From assembly GCA_023487865.1 (NCBI GenBank), contig JAMDBG010000077.1, positions 6,771-18,536 on the forward strand: a stretch of 11,766 nucleotides of DNA. The letters run 5' to 3'. The translations under genes were made by a program, and so were the position numbers. Below, piece by piece: positions 1-7,613 of this stretch. The stretch comes from Deltaproteobacteria bacterium (GTDB lineage Bacteria > Desulfobacterota > Syntrophia > Syntrophales > UBA5619). Numbering within the stretch: position 1 is the stretch's first letter; every line of letters begins with the position of its first letter. Below the pieces are notes generated by a model, which worked only from the letters and a program-made list of their open reading frames with translations, was not told the origin of the DNA and searched no databases.

Positions 1-1106
1 TGTCCCCCCAGCCCCCACACCAGAGAGCTGCTGCCGAACAGGCTCGCCGCGGTGAGCGCTTGAAATCCGAGATCGGTGCTGAGTGTAATCCGCGGGTACT
101 GTCTGGAGATGGCCGCGCCGTATTGGGCGTTGGCTGCATGCAGCAGCGCTTCGGAAGCTTGAATGTCCGGGCGCTGCCGCGTAAGTTCGGATGGCACGCG
201 AAGAGGCAGTTCGGTCGGCAGGGTGAAATCGGCGAAGGTGAATTGCGGCATGGCCCCGCTGCCCGGCGGTCGGCCGATGAGCACCGCCAGCAGATGGTTC
301 GTCTGTTCCTGTCTGCTGCGCAGAGGCGGAATGGCGGCGCGGGACTGCTCCAGTTGGACTTGCAGCGCCAGGACGTCGTTTTGGGAGGCTGCGCCGAGTG
401 CAAGACGCCGGCGCGTGATGTCGAGTTGTTCTTCCTGGCCGGTCAGAATGGCCTCACTGGCCTGGATCTGCGCGGCCAGCTGTGCCTGAATGATGACCGT
501 GGTGACCACATTGGCCGCCAGCGTCAGGCGCGCCCCTTCGAACTGGTAGCGCTGGAAGTCTGCCTGCGCGGCGAGGGCTTCGAGAGCGCGGCGGTTGCCG
601 CCGAACAGATCCAGGTTGTAGCTCACGCTTACGCCGGCGTTATAAAGACTGAACGTGCGTTCTCCCCCCTCCTGGCCGGATGCGGCGGTGTTGATGCGCT
701 GGCGTTGTGCGCCCAGTTTGCCGGTCGCCTGGGGATAGATCGTTGAACCGGCCTGCGCCTCGTAAGTCTCCTGCGCCTGACGAAGCGTGGCCTTTGCCGC
801 TTCCAGTGTGGGACTGGATTGCAGCGCCTGCCGGATCAAGGCGTTAAGCCTGGCCGAGCCAAGTTCCTGCCACCAGGCGGCGGTAACCGCCCGGCCGGCG
901 ACGAAGCGTTGCGCTTCACCCAGGCTGCCGGGAGCCGAAGCGGTTTGCGCAGGCAGGACAGTGGCGGTGTAGCCGGCAACCTGCGGCGATTCGGGTCGTT
1001 TGAAGTCGGGCCCGGCGGCGCAGCCGGCCAGTATTCCCACGCACAGGGCCAAACAGACCGGGTGAAGCAATACGCCTGTCGGAAGTGTGCAGCGACGTGT
1101 TTTCAT
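1..1106 (-). CDS. Outer membrane efflux lipoprotein, NodT/TolC family (3' end off window)
   Basis: This is the outer membrane channel of a tripartite exporter. Reading the minus strand from ATG at 1106 gives 368 uninterrupted codons to the left edge. ACGGAG lies about 6 nt before the ATG. Residues 8-28 form a hydrophobic signal and L26-A-G-C29 is a lipobox, so the mature protein should be lipid-anchored at C29. Family features visible after that are 'PDFKRP' just past the lipobox, 'WWQELG', 'YNLDLFGGNRR', a long helical stretch with 'GAASQNDVLALQVQLEQ', 'LLAVLIGRPPG' and 'PSELTRQRPDIQASEALLHAANAQYG'. These are typical of NodT-type factors of about 460-500 residues, so roughly the last quarter is missing. 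The start is 63 bp after the stop of the ATPase gene, in the same direction, so it probably belongs to that operon. The long plus-strand open frames here are antisense shadows. Confidence 0.93.
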   Translation of the reverse strand, partial: MKTRRCTLPTGVLLHPVCLALCVGILAGCAAGPDFKRPESPQVAGYTATVLPAQTASAPGSLGEAQRFVAGRAVTAAWWQELGSARLNALIRQALQSSPTLEAAKATLRQAQETYEAQAGSTIYPQATGKLGAQRQRINTAASGQEGGERTFSLYNAGVSVSYNLDLFGGNRRALEALAAQADFQRYQFEGARLTLAANVVTTVIIQAQLAAQIQASEAILTGQEEQLDITRRRLALGAASQNDVLALQVQLEQSRAAIPPLRSRQEQTNHLLAVLIGRPPGSGAMPQFTFADFTLPTELPLRVPSELTRQRPDIQASEALLHAANAQYGAAISRQYPRITLSTDLGFQALTAASLFGSSSLVWGLGG

Positions 1107-1169
1107 TGACAGCTCCGTTTTCATAAATATCAGACAGGATCGATATCGAAGACGACACCAATCACGTTT

Positions 1170-1901
1170 TCATCCCCCGTCCGGTTCGAACACCCGTCCC
1201 TCGCCGGCCTCTTCCTGCGTTTTACCGTCCCGGATGTGGTAGATGCGTTTGAAGGTCGGGATGATCTTTTCGTCATGCGTCACAACGATGATGGCGGTTT
1301 CGTATTGGCGGGCCATCCGGTTGAGGATGTGAATCACGGCCAGCGCCCGCTCGCTGTCCAGGGGTGCAGTGGGCTCATCGGCGAGGATCACGGGCGGTCG
1401 ATTGACCAGCGCCCGGGCGATGGCAACGCGCTGCTGTTCGCCGCCGGAGAGCTGCGACGGCATGGCTTTGGCGCGATGCGCAACGTCCAGCGCTTCGAGC
1501 AGTTCCAGCGCGCGCTTCCGGGACTCCGCATTGGAGCGGCCGGCCAGCATGGGGAGCAACGCCACATTGTCGGTGACATCGAGGAACGGGATCAGGTACG
1601 GCGCCTGAAACACGAAACCGATCCTGTCGCGGCGCAGGGCGCGCAGATCCGCTGTCGTCCAGCGGTTGTCGTAGATCACCTCTTCACCCAGCGTCATACG
1701 TCCACCCGTGGGTTCGATCACGGCGCCAAGGCATTTGAGCAGGGTGCTCTTGCCGGAGCCCGAGGGGCCGATCAGCCCGACCACCTCGCCGGGGGCGACC
1801 TGCATATCCACGCCCTTGAGCGCATCGACGGCCGTGTCGCCCTTGCCATAGCGCTTGCGCAATCCCTCGATGCGGATGCCTTTTCCGAGCATGTCAGCCA
1901 C
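1170..1901 (-). CDS. ABC transporter ATP-binding protein (LolD/MacB/DevA-type)
   Basis: This cytoplasmic ATPase (243 aa) powers the exporter encoded around it. Walker A is G45-PSGSGKS-T53, the Q-loop is Q99 in 'VFQAP', the signature is L151-SGGEQQ-R158, Walker B is 'VILADEPT' ending at D175-E176, the D-loop is 'APLD' and the switch histidine is H209 in 'VVTHD'. All catalytic elements are intact, although the D-loop has Pro where Ala is usual. I chose GTG at 1901 because GGAGG sits 6 nt before it. The internal ATG at 1892 (240 aa) has no comparable ribosome site. From 1901 the gene overlaps the permease stop by 8 bp, consistent with translational coupling. A longer in-frame extension to 2021 runs deep into the permease gene and is not credible. 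The subfamily is the one that pairs with FtsX-type permeases and exports lipids, lipoproteins, peptides or drugs; the substrate is unknown. Confidence 0.95.
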   Translation of the reverse strand: MADMLGKGIRIEGLRKRYGKGDTAVDALKGVDMQVAPGEVVGLIGPSGSGKSTLLKCLGAVIEPTGGRMTLGEEVIYDNRWTTADLRALRRDRIGFVFQAPYLIPFLDVTDNVALLPMLAGRSNAESRKRALELLEALDVAHRAKAMPSQLSGGEQQRVAIARALVNRPPVILADEPTAPLDSERALAVIHILNRMARQYETAIIVVTHDEKIIPTFKRIYHIRDGKTQEEAGEGRVFEPDGG

Positions 1902-3096
1902 CGATCGCCTCCGCGGGGTCCACCTTGAGTGCGGCGCGGATGGCCAGAACGCTAGCCAGGACGCAGATGACCATGACGGCGATGAACCCCCGCACCGAAT
2001 CCCCCGGTTCGAGGAGGACATACTTGGGAAAAATCGGCGCCCAGAAGGTGGCGGCGATCTTGCCCACCACGAAGCCGATCATGCCCAATCCCAGCGCCTG
2101 CTGCAGGATCATCCCGGCGATGGTGCGGTTTCTGGTGCCGATCAGTTTGAGCACCGCTATCTCGCGGATCTTCCCAAGGGTCAGGGTATAGATGATGAAG
2201 GCGACGATGGCGGCGCTGACGATGGCGAGAATCACCAGGAACATGCCGATCTGTTTGGCCGCGGTGGCGATCAGCTTTCCGATCAGGATCTCTTCCATCT
2301 GCGCCCGGGTATAAACCTGCAAGTGCTTCCAGCGCCGTATCGGCTCGGCCACCGCCTCCGGGATGAAGCCGGGCTTGACCTGCACCAGCACCGCATTGAT
2401 GTACGGGTTGACGCTTTGCGAGGCGATCACTGCATCGAGCAGCCCGGGGGTTCCCGGACGGTTGAAGGCCGGGTTCGCGGCGGTTCGGCGGCGCTGCTGG
2501 ACAATGGCGTCGTTGTCTTTGAGAAACTGTGCCTCCTGCGCATCCTTCAGTGGAATGAAGACCATCGGGTCGCCGCCGGAGGAGACCATGCGCCGGGTCA
2601 GCCCGACGACCGTGTAATGGTTACGGCGGATCTGGATGCGCTCGCCGAGTTTGAATCCCGTGGCGATATCGGCCACGGCTTCGTAGTGGCTGCGCGTGAT
2701 TTGCCGGCCGGCGATGAGATAGACGGGTTGTCCGGGTTCACCGGTGCCGCCCGGCACGACGCCGACCACCATGGCCCGCACGTCGCGCTCGCCCAGTCGG
2801 ACCTGCATGGTCAGATAGGTGACATTGGCCGCCCGGCCAACGCCGGGCATTCCGAGAATGGTGCGATACACGTCGTCATACAAGCTGGACGGTTCGGCAT
2901 AGGGGCCGAGGGTGTCCTGCTGCACCACCCACAGGTCGGCGCCGCTGTTATCGAGCAGGACCTTCGCGTCGTCCACCATGCCGCGGTATACGCCGGCCAT
3001 CGTCAGCGTCACCCCGATCAAGAGCCCGAGCCCCACGCCGGTGAAGACAAACTTTCCCCAGGCATGCAGGATGTCGCGGCCCGCCAGACTGATCAT
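1894..3096 (-). CDS. ABC transporter permease, FtsX/DevC type
   Basis: This is the inner membrane subunit of the exporter, 400 aa. The topology is that of the FtsX/MacB fold: one transmembrane helix at about 16-36, a large periplasmic domain at about 37-283, then three helices at about 284-306, 328-350 and 369-388. The loop 'TLGKIREIAVLKLIGTRNRTIAGMILQQ' (306-333) is the cytoplasmic coupling segment of FtsX-domain permeases. The C-terminus 'ALKVDPAEAIGG' is a near-standard family ending. The periplasmic segment 'ADLWVVQQDTLGPYAEPSSL' recalls the DevC branch, which works with a DevB-type fusion protein. The ATG overlaps the stop of the fusion-protein gene in an ATGA (3096-3093), and the stop overlaps the ATPase start, so the three inner-membrane genes are translationally coupled. 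The transported substrate cannot be inferred. Confidence 0.94.
   Translation of the reverse strand: MISLAGRDILHAWGKFVFTGVGLGLLIGVTLTMAGVYRGMVDDAKVLLDNSGADLWVVQQDTLGPYAEPSSLYDDVYRTILGMPGVGRAANVTYLTMQVRLGERDVRAMVVGVVPGGTGEPGQPVYLIAGRQITRSHYEAVADIATGFKLGERIQIRRNHYTVVGLTRRMVSSGGDPMVFIPLKDAQEAQFLKDNDAIVQQRRRTAANPAFNRPGTPGLLDAVIASQSVNPYINAVLVQVKPGFIPEAVAEPIRRWKHLQVYTRAQMEEILIGKLIATAAKQIGMFLVILAIVSAAIVAFIIYTLTLGKIREIAVLKLIGTRNRTIAGMILQQALGLGMIGFVVGKIAATFWAPIFPKYVLLEPGDSVRGFIAVMVICVLASVLAIRAALKVDPAEAIGG
1908..1912 (-). promoter_or_regulatory. Ribosome binding site deciding the GTG start of the ATPase
   Basis: GGAGG read on the minus strand, 6 nt before the GTG at 1901, inside the last codons of the permease gene. 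The alternative ATG at 1892 would be 15 nt from this site, which is too far. Confidence 0.7.
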
Positions 3097-4286
3097 GGCG
3101 TCACCCCGTCCAGGCGCTCGACGATCTTGATGCGGCTGCGGGGACCGAGCGCGCGCTGGCTGTAGACCACGAAGCGCTCACCCGCCTTGAGCCCGTCGAG
3201 AATCTGGACTCGTCCGTCGAGATCGTTGGCACCCGCCTTGACCGGCGTGAAGCGCGGTTTGTCGTTCTCGATCCGCCAGACCCCGAGACGGCCGTCGACC
3301 CGCTGCACGCTGGCATTGGGCACCACCGGCGTCTCCGGCAATGCCGACATCGCTACAGTGACCTCGGCGAGCTCCCCGACGTGAGGCAACCTCTTCGGCA
3401 ATGCATCGAATGTCACCTTGGCCAGGGTTTCCTCGGTCACCGCATCGGCCATAGGCTCCAGGCGCAGCACGCGTCCTGCAAAGCTCAGCCCGTCCTGTGA
3501 GCGCAGCATGATCTGAACGGGAAGTCCGGCATGCAGGCCCGATACCCGCAGTTGATCAAAGCGCACATTGATCCACAGACTCGCGGGATCGATCACTTCC
3601 ACCACCGACTGCCCGGCGACCACGGTGGTGCCGGGATCGGCGTTGCGCGCCGCCACCAGGCCCCGGACCGGCGTGATCAAGCGCAGGTTGGAGCGCTGTT
3701 GGATAAGTCCCTCACGGTCGGAGCGGATGCGCGCCAGCTCCTGGAGTGCGGCGTCGAGATTGGCGCGGGCGGCGGTGAAGCCTTCAGCGGTTACCTGACG
3801 CTCCTGGCGCCTGCCCTCAACAATTTCCTCGCTCACTGATCGCGCCTGCAGCAATTGCTCATAGCGGCCGGCCTGCTTTTCGGCATAGGTCTTGCGGGCC
3901 AGTGTCTCTCTGAGTTGCGCTTCGGCGGCGATCACACCGGCTTCGGCGCGCTTGATCGCCGCTTCCTGCGCGGCGATCCGGTCATTGAGGTCGACGGGGT
4001 CCATTTCACCGAGCAACTGTCCTGCCTGGACGCCGTCACCCACCTGCACCAACACCCGCTTGATCCGACCGGCAACGGTTGGTCCGATGCGATAGGTGTA
4101 ACGAGCCTCGACCGTGCCGATGCCGAACAGGACCGGTGCGATGGAGCGGTTTTCCACCGTGACCACGGTCACGGGGATGGGTGCCAGCGGCCCGGAACGC
4201 AACGCCACATAGATCAACAGGACCAGCAGCGGTATGATGACCGCCAACAACGCCAATATTCTGCGATTCACAGGTAGGAACTTCAT
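3093..4286 (-). CDS. Periplasmic adaptor (membrane fusion protein), HlyD/DevB type
   Basis: This is the adaptor that links the ABC permease to the outer membrane channel, 397 aa. A basic N-terminus followed by a hydrophobic helix at about 10-29 anchors it in the inner membrane. Next come a first lipoyl half-motif (about 66-96, 'AGRIKRVLVQVGDGVQAGQLLGEMD'), a long charged alpha-hairpin rich in A, E, Q and R (about 98-200), the second lipoyl half ('ITPVRGLVAARNADPGTTVVAGQ', about 204-226) and beta-barrel and membrane-proximal domains. I chose ATG at 4286 because GGGGAG lies 5 nt upstream and the protein then begins directly with its membrane anchor. An open extension to 4379 would run into the terminator of the preceding gene and adds no family sequence. 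The stop overlaps the permease start. No clear promoter is visible in the 112 bp upstream. Confidence 0.94.
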   Translation of the reverse strand: MKFLPVNRRILALLAVIIPLLVLLIYVALRSGPLAPIPVTVVTVENRSIAPVLFGIGTVEARYTYRIGPTVAGRIKRVLVQVGDGVQAGQLLGEMDPVDLNDRIAAQEAAIKRAEAGVIAAEAQLRETLARKTYAEKQAGRYEQLLQARSVSEEIVEGRRQERQVTAEGFTAARANLDAALQELARIRSDREGLIQQRSNLRLITPVRGLVAARNADPGTTVVAGQSVVEVIDPASLWINVRFDQLRVSGLHAGLPVQIMLRSQDGLSFAGRVLRLEPMADAVTEETLAKVTFDALPKRLPHVGELAEVTVAMSALPETPVVPNASVQRVDGRLGVWRIENDKPRFTPVKAGANDLDGRVQILDGLKAGERFVVYSQRALGPRSRIKIVERLDGVTP

Positions 4287-4291
4287 TTCAT

Positions 4292-4297
4292 CTCCCC
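4292..4297 (-). promoter_or_regulatory. Ribosome binding site deciding the adaptor start
   Basis: GGGGAG on the minus strand, 5 nt before the ATG at 4286. It favours this start over the longer open frame. Confidence 0.6.
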
Positions 4298-4352
4298 ATG
4301 CTGCGTCGATAGAGCACGAGCCACCCGCAGCGTCGCGCATCCACGCATTTTC

Positions 4353-4392
4353 AAAAACAAAACACCCGGGACAGGACATTTCCCCCCGGATG
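4353..4392 (-). terminator. Intrinsic terminator after the flavodiiron gene
   Basis: On the minus strand CATCCGGG (4392-4385) pairs with CCCGGGTG (4370-4363), giving 8 pairs with one G-T and a 14-nt loop. It is followed at once by TTTTGTTTTT (4362-4353). The hairpin begins 6 bp after the flavodiiron stop codon. It separates the NO/hydroxylamine block from the exporter operon. Confidence 0.8.
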
Positions 4393-4398
4393 CCGGAT

Positions 4399-5595
4399 TT
4401 ATTTCAAGAGGCCGGCCAATTTCCCCCCGTATTCGACGCAGGATTCAATGTTTTTCGGATCGGGATTCCAGAGGCACCGCAGGCCGTCGTCCACGACCTG
4501 AAAGCCCGCGGCTTCGAGCTGCCCCTTGATCGTCTTGACGGATTCGCCGCTCCATCCGTAACAACCGAAGGCGGCGGCCTTCTTGTTTCTGAACTTCAAA
4601 CCCTTCATCTCTTCGAGAAGCCCTGCGATCGAGGTCAGGACGCCGCGGTTGATCGTCGGGGATCCGACCAGGATGGCCCGGGAGCGGAAGATCTCGGTCA
4701 TGACGTCGTTCCGGTCCGATTTGGCCAGGTTGTATAGCTTCAGATTGACCCGGGGATCGGCCTGCTTGATACCCCGGGCGATGTTTTCCGCCATGACGCG
4801 CGTCCCGTTCCACATCGTGTCGTAGACGAGCGTGATCTGGTCTTCCTGGTAACAGTCCGCCCATTTCAGGTACTGCTGGACGATCTGCACGGGGTTGTCC
4901 CTCCAGATGACGCCGTGGCTCGTGCAGATCATGTCCACGGGTAGTTTGAAGGAGAGTACCTCCTGGATCTTCTTCGTCACCAACTCGCTGAAGGGGGTCA
5001 GGATGTTGGCGTAGTATTTGATGCATTCGGCCATCAATTCCGACTGGTCCACCAGATCGTTGAACAGGTATTCCGATGCGTAGTGTTGCCCGAAGGCGTC
5101 GTTGCTGAAGAGGATGTTGTCCCCCGTCAGGTAGCAGAACATGCTGTCCGGCCAGTGGAGCATCGGGGCCTCGATGAAAATCAGCTCCTTACTCCCCAGG
5201 CTCAGCCGCTCACCGGTCTTGATAGGATGAAAATTCCAGTCCTTATGGTAATGTCCCTTGAGAGACTTCACGCCGTTTGCGGTGCAGTATACAGGGACAT
5301 CGGGGATGCGGCTCATCAGTTCGGGGAGGGCGCCGCTGTGATCGATCTCCGCATGGTTGGCGATCACATAGTCGATCTTTTTCAGATCGATCCGTTTTTC
5401 CAGCCGGGCGACATACTCCCGGGCAAAGGGTGCCCAGACTGTATCGATCACGGCGACCTTCTCCTCCTCGATCAAATAGGAATTGTAGGTTGATCCCCTG
5501 TGGGTCGAATACTCGTCTCCGTGGAATTTCCGGAGTTCCCAGTCGATCTTGCCTATCCAGGAGACGTTGTTCTTGATCTGTATTGCCATGTCCAT
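4399..5595 (-). CDS. Flavodiiron protein (A-type; NO and/or O2 reductase)
   Basis: This cytoplasmic diiron/FMN enzyme (398 aa) reduces NO to N2O and/or O2 to water, usually fed by rubredoxin. The metallo-beta-lactamase-like domain (about 1-250) carries the complete diiron set: H81-x-E83-x-D85-H86 in 'NHAEIDHSG', H147 in 'LHWPDS', D166 in 'SNDAFGQH' and H227 in 'TSHGVIW'. The flavodoxin domain (about 253-398) has the FMN phosphate loop 'YDTMWNGT' and the family segments 'VGSPTINRG' and 'FGCYGWSGE'. Length and order match class A enzymes, with no fused rubredoxin. Two ATGs (5595, 5589) share the upstream AAAGGAG; the spacing is 3 nt for the first and 9 nt for the second, so the true start may be 5589. 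It lies 97 bp downstream of the octaheme cytochrome gene with no terminator between, so it is probably in that transcript. NO versus O2 preference cannot be read from sequence. Confidence 0.96.
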   Translation of the reverse strand: MDMAIQIKNNVSWIGKIDWELRKFHGDEYSTHRGSTYNSYLIEEEKVAVIDTVWAPFAREYVARLEKRIDLKKIDYVIANHAEIDHSGALPELMSRIPDVPVYCTANGVKSLKGHYHKDWNFHPIKTGERLSLGSKELIFIEAPMLHWPDSMFCYLTGDNILFSNDAFGQHYASEYLFNDLVDQSELMAECIKYYANILTPFSELVTKKIQEVLSFKLPVDMICTSHGVIWRDNPVQIVQQYLKWADCYQEDQITLVYDTMWNGTRVMAENIARGIKQADPRVNLKLYNLAKSDRNDVMTEIFRSRAILVGSPTINRGVLTSIAGLLEEMKGLKFRNKKAAAFGCYGWSGESVKTIKGQLEAAGFQVVDDGLRCLWNPDPKNIESCVEYGGKLAGLLK

Positions 5596-5692
5596 GTTCT
5601 CCTTTCACCTCATTATTGATGCGATCCCTTCCGTGCTCTCCTTATTGCATCGCTCCTCACGAAAGGGTCAGGCTCCCTCTGTCGTGGTGACG

Positions 5693-7048
5693 CTATTTTG
5701 TGGTTCCTCCGCCCTTTCCGTATCGCTCTTCGGTATATTTTCTGATCTTTTCGAGCTCCTCCTTGCTCATTCCCTTAAGGTACCATTGATGGCGGATGTC
5801 CGGTTCGAGATATCTTTTGGTCAGCTCGGCATAGAGCTCAGGGCCGGCCGCCGCTTTCACCTCCGGAAGATACGCCGTATAGAAGTGCTTAGCAACCTCA
5901 TAGATGCCGTGCCACCAGGCATAGTCCGGTCCGGACATGGAGGCGCCGTGCCGCGCGCGTCTGCCTTCGTGGTGCCACAGCTCATAGTAAATCCAATCGA
6001 GCTTTTCGTCAAAATCGGCAGGCGTGAGTTTGCCTCTTTCGATGAGCTCCTTTCGAATCGCCGTCGCCGGTTTGGCGAATTTGTCGTTGTAGAGTCCCAC
6101 AAGATTGTCAAACTGCCGGTAGAAGCCCTCTACGAAAGGTGCGGCATGACAACTGCTGCAGACATCTTTCATATCCTCGCGTCGCTTGTCCGCATTTTCG
6201 AGCTTGATGGAAACCGGCGGACGAAGCGTCCAACTGATCCGCGTACCCACGTCGTGCGTCGCCCGCTGGTTCGTGGTGGCGCCCATATGGCAGGTGGTGC
6301 AGGTTGGAGCGGCGCTGTAATCCTTTCCGACGACCCACTTGTCTTTGTGCATGTTCAGCCTGGCTTTGTTCGCCGTATAGAGGATGCCATGCTTCGATTC
6401 CTGATAGACTTCGGTCTGAGGGTGGTCCGGACCGAGATGGCATTTTCCGCAGGCGTCCGGCTCCCGCGCCTGGGCCTTCGAGAAGGCATGACGGGCATGA
6501 CAGGCGGTGCACGATCCAAATGATCCGTCGGGATTGATTCTGCCGATACCTGTATTGGGCCAGGTGGTAATATCGAGCTGGCCTCCGGGAAGCACCTTGA
6601 CCTTGGAGCCGTGACACTGAATGCAGCCCACAGCGGCCGCCTCCGGGCCGCCCACCACCTCGCCGAGATAGTTGTCAAGCGAATTGAGGATATCGCCGGC
6701 CTTGGCATGATGGCTGGCGGTCATCTCCTTCACTTGCCCGGCATGACAGCGGGAACAGTCCTTGGGGGTAACGAGGATCGATACGGTGAATCCGTAATGG
6801 TCGATGGCATCGGGATCCGTTTTCTGGGCCCTGTGACAGGAAAAGCAGTCCACCCCTCTTGCCGCATGGGGGCTGATCCTCCATTCTTTGACGAATGCAG
6901 GCGACTGTGCCTCATGGCACTCGATACATTTTTGCCCTTGCTTCGATATCATGTTCTTTTGCTTTGCGGCGACGCCCGGTACGGCAGACATTGTGAATGC
7001 AGCACAAAATAACACGCCAAAAGTCCAGGAAATGATTTTCGGTTTCAT
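5693..7048 (-). CDS. Octaheme cytochrome c, hydroxylamine oxidoreductase (HAO) family
   Basis: This is a periplasmic multiheme enzyme of 451 aa. In the family it either oxidises hydroxylamine or hydrazine, or runs in reverse to reduce nitrite, NO or hydroxylamine. A signal peptide (1-28, ending 'GVAA') is followed by exactly eight CxxCH motifs, at 41, 68, 98, 142, 180, 200, 250 and 297, the usual HAO count and spacing. By family logic the fourth (CIQCH, 142-146) would be the catalytic heme. 'THDVGTRISWTLRPP' (264-278) carries an adjacent His-Asp pair (H265-D266) that is a candidate for the distal active-site residues. The C-terminal helical part has the conserved-looking 'ELWHHEGRRARHGASMSGPDYAWWHGIYEVAKHFY' (356-390). 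AAAGGAGGAG lies just before the ATG. No NapC/NrfH-type quinol partner is encoded next to it. Whether it has the tyrosine that cross-links the catalytic heme in oxidative HAOs must be settled by alignment. Confidence 0.93.
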   Translation of the reverse strand: MKPKIISWTFGVLFCAAFTMSAVPGVAAKQKNMISKQGQKCIECHEAQSPAFVKEWRISPHAARGVDCFSCHRAQKTDPDAIDHYGFTVSILVTPKDCSRCHAGQVKEMTASHHAKAGDILNSLDNYLGEVVGGPEAAAVGCIQCHGSKVKVLPGGQLDITTWPNTGIGRINPDGSFGSCTACHARHAFSKAQAREPDACGKCHLGPDHPQTEVYQESKHGILYTANKARLNMHKDKWVVGKDYSAAPTCTTCHMGATTNQRATHDVGTRISWTLRPPVSIKLENADKRREDMKDVCSSCHAAPFVEGFYRQFDNLVGLYNDKFAKPATAIRKELIERGKLTPADFDEKLDWIYYELWHHEGRRARHGASMSGPDYAWWHGIYEVAKHFYTAYLPEVKAAAGPELYAELTKRYLEPDIRHQWYLKGMSKEELEKIRKYTEERYGKGGGTTK

Positions 7049-7120
7049 AGCTCCTCCTTTTCCAACCGTCCTTCGCTATCTTCGCTCTGTTGAGGATGTA
7101 TCCAACGTTTCATTTGCCCA

Positions 7121-7486
7121 TCACTCCGACGCCTTCTTTAGGGTGAACAAGTGGTAAACCGTCAGCAGCACCCCGTACAGGAAAATGACCCCGAAAAAAA
7201 GCACAACCTTGAACCAGAACATCATGCCCATATGGGCGGTACTGTAACCTATATCCAGTATCCGCTCAAGGTAAGTCTGCAGCACGCCCGCCACTCCGAA
7301 TATGAGCCCCATAAAAACCATTGCGGTGACCATGATCCAGAAGCCCCATACGCCCGGCCGGTCGTCGAATTCTTCGATACCTTTCCATTGCGGCATGCAG
7401 AAATAGAAGACGACGAGATTCAGCAGCGCGCAGGCCCCGGAAAAGGCCAAATGTGCATGGGAGACGGTGACCTGGCTTTCCCCTTT
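7121..7486 (-). pseudogene. norB: 3' remnant of a nitric oxide reductase large subunit (NorB-like)
   Basis: The open frame on the minus strand (121 residues from 7486) matches only the C-terminal quarter of NorB-type heme-copper enzymes. It reads 'QVTVSHAHLAFSGACALLNLVVFYFCMP', then 'RPGVWGFWIMVTAMVFMGLIFGVAGVLQTYLERIL', then a last helix ending 'GVLLTVYHLFTLKKASE'. These correspond to helices X-XII. The HAH (codons at 7459 and 7453) is at the place of the histidines that bind the low-spin and active-site hemes. Everything upstream is missing: helices I-IX, the other low-spin heme histidine and the non-heme iron ligands. Instead there is an in-frame TGA at 7489 and a second TGA about 30 bases further up. 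No ATG or GTG with a ribosome site precedes the homologous part; only a TTG at 7450 could start it. A complete cNorB is about 450-470 aa. I read this as a decayed or truncated gene, though a misassembly removing the 5' part is possible. Confidence 0.8.
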
Positions 7487-7613
7487 TCACGGCATCCCTA
7501 CAATCACCCCGTCGATTCACCGGATTATTTCCGGCATGAAGCCCCCGCTTTGTGGAAATGGGATTCCGGCATTCCATCAATCGGTGTCATCCGCTATGCA
7601 GTCTTCCGTTGGT
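7451..7613. other. Gene-free junction between the M24 gene and the norB remnant
   Basis: This stretch starts inside the codons of the norB remnant and runs to the M24 stop. It shows no coding pattern in any frame beyond the NorB-like tail. It contains short repeated words: ttccggcat occurs twice on the plus strand (near 7530 and 7566), and CCGGA-N5-TCCGG forms a small inverted repeat (near 7520-7534). This looks like a scrap of an interspersed repeat at the point where NorB homology stops. Confidence 0.4.

Noticed and set aside
60..746. A 228-codon open frame on the plus strand
   Set aside because: The minus strand here encodes a continuous NodT-family protein with lipobox and family motifs; the plus frame shows none.
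1855..3165. A 436-codon open frame on the plus strand across the permease gene
   Set aside because: It is the antisense shadow of a G+C-rich gene. Its translation is rich in D, G, H and R with no family motif, while the minus-strand frame is a clear FtsX-type permease.
4287..4379. N-terminal extension of the adaptor gene to 4379
   Set aside because: The extension lies over the terminator T-run region, has no family sequence, and a good ribosome site precedes the ATG at 4286.
7045..7113. A 22-codon open frame ending on the ATG of the octaheme cytochrome gene (possible leader peptide)
   Set aside because: There is no ribosome binding site before its ATG and no recognisable sequence; the TGA overlap with the next start may be chance.
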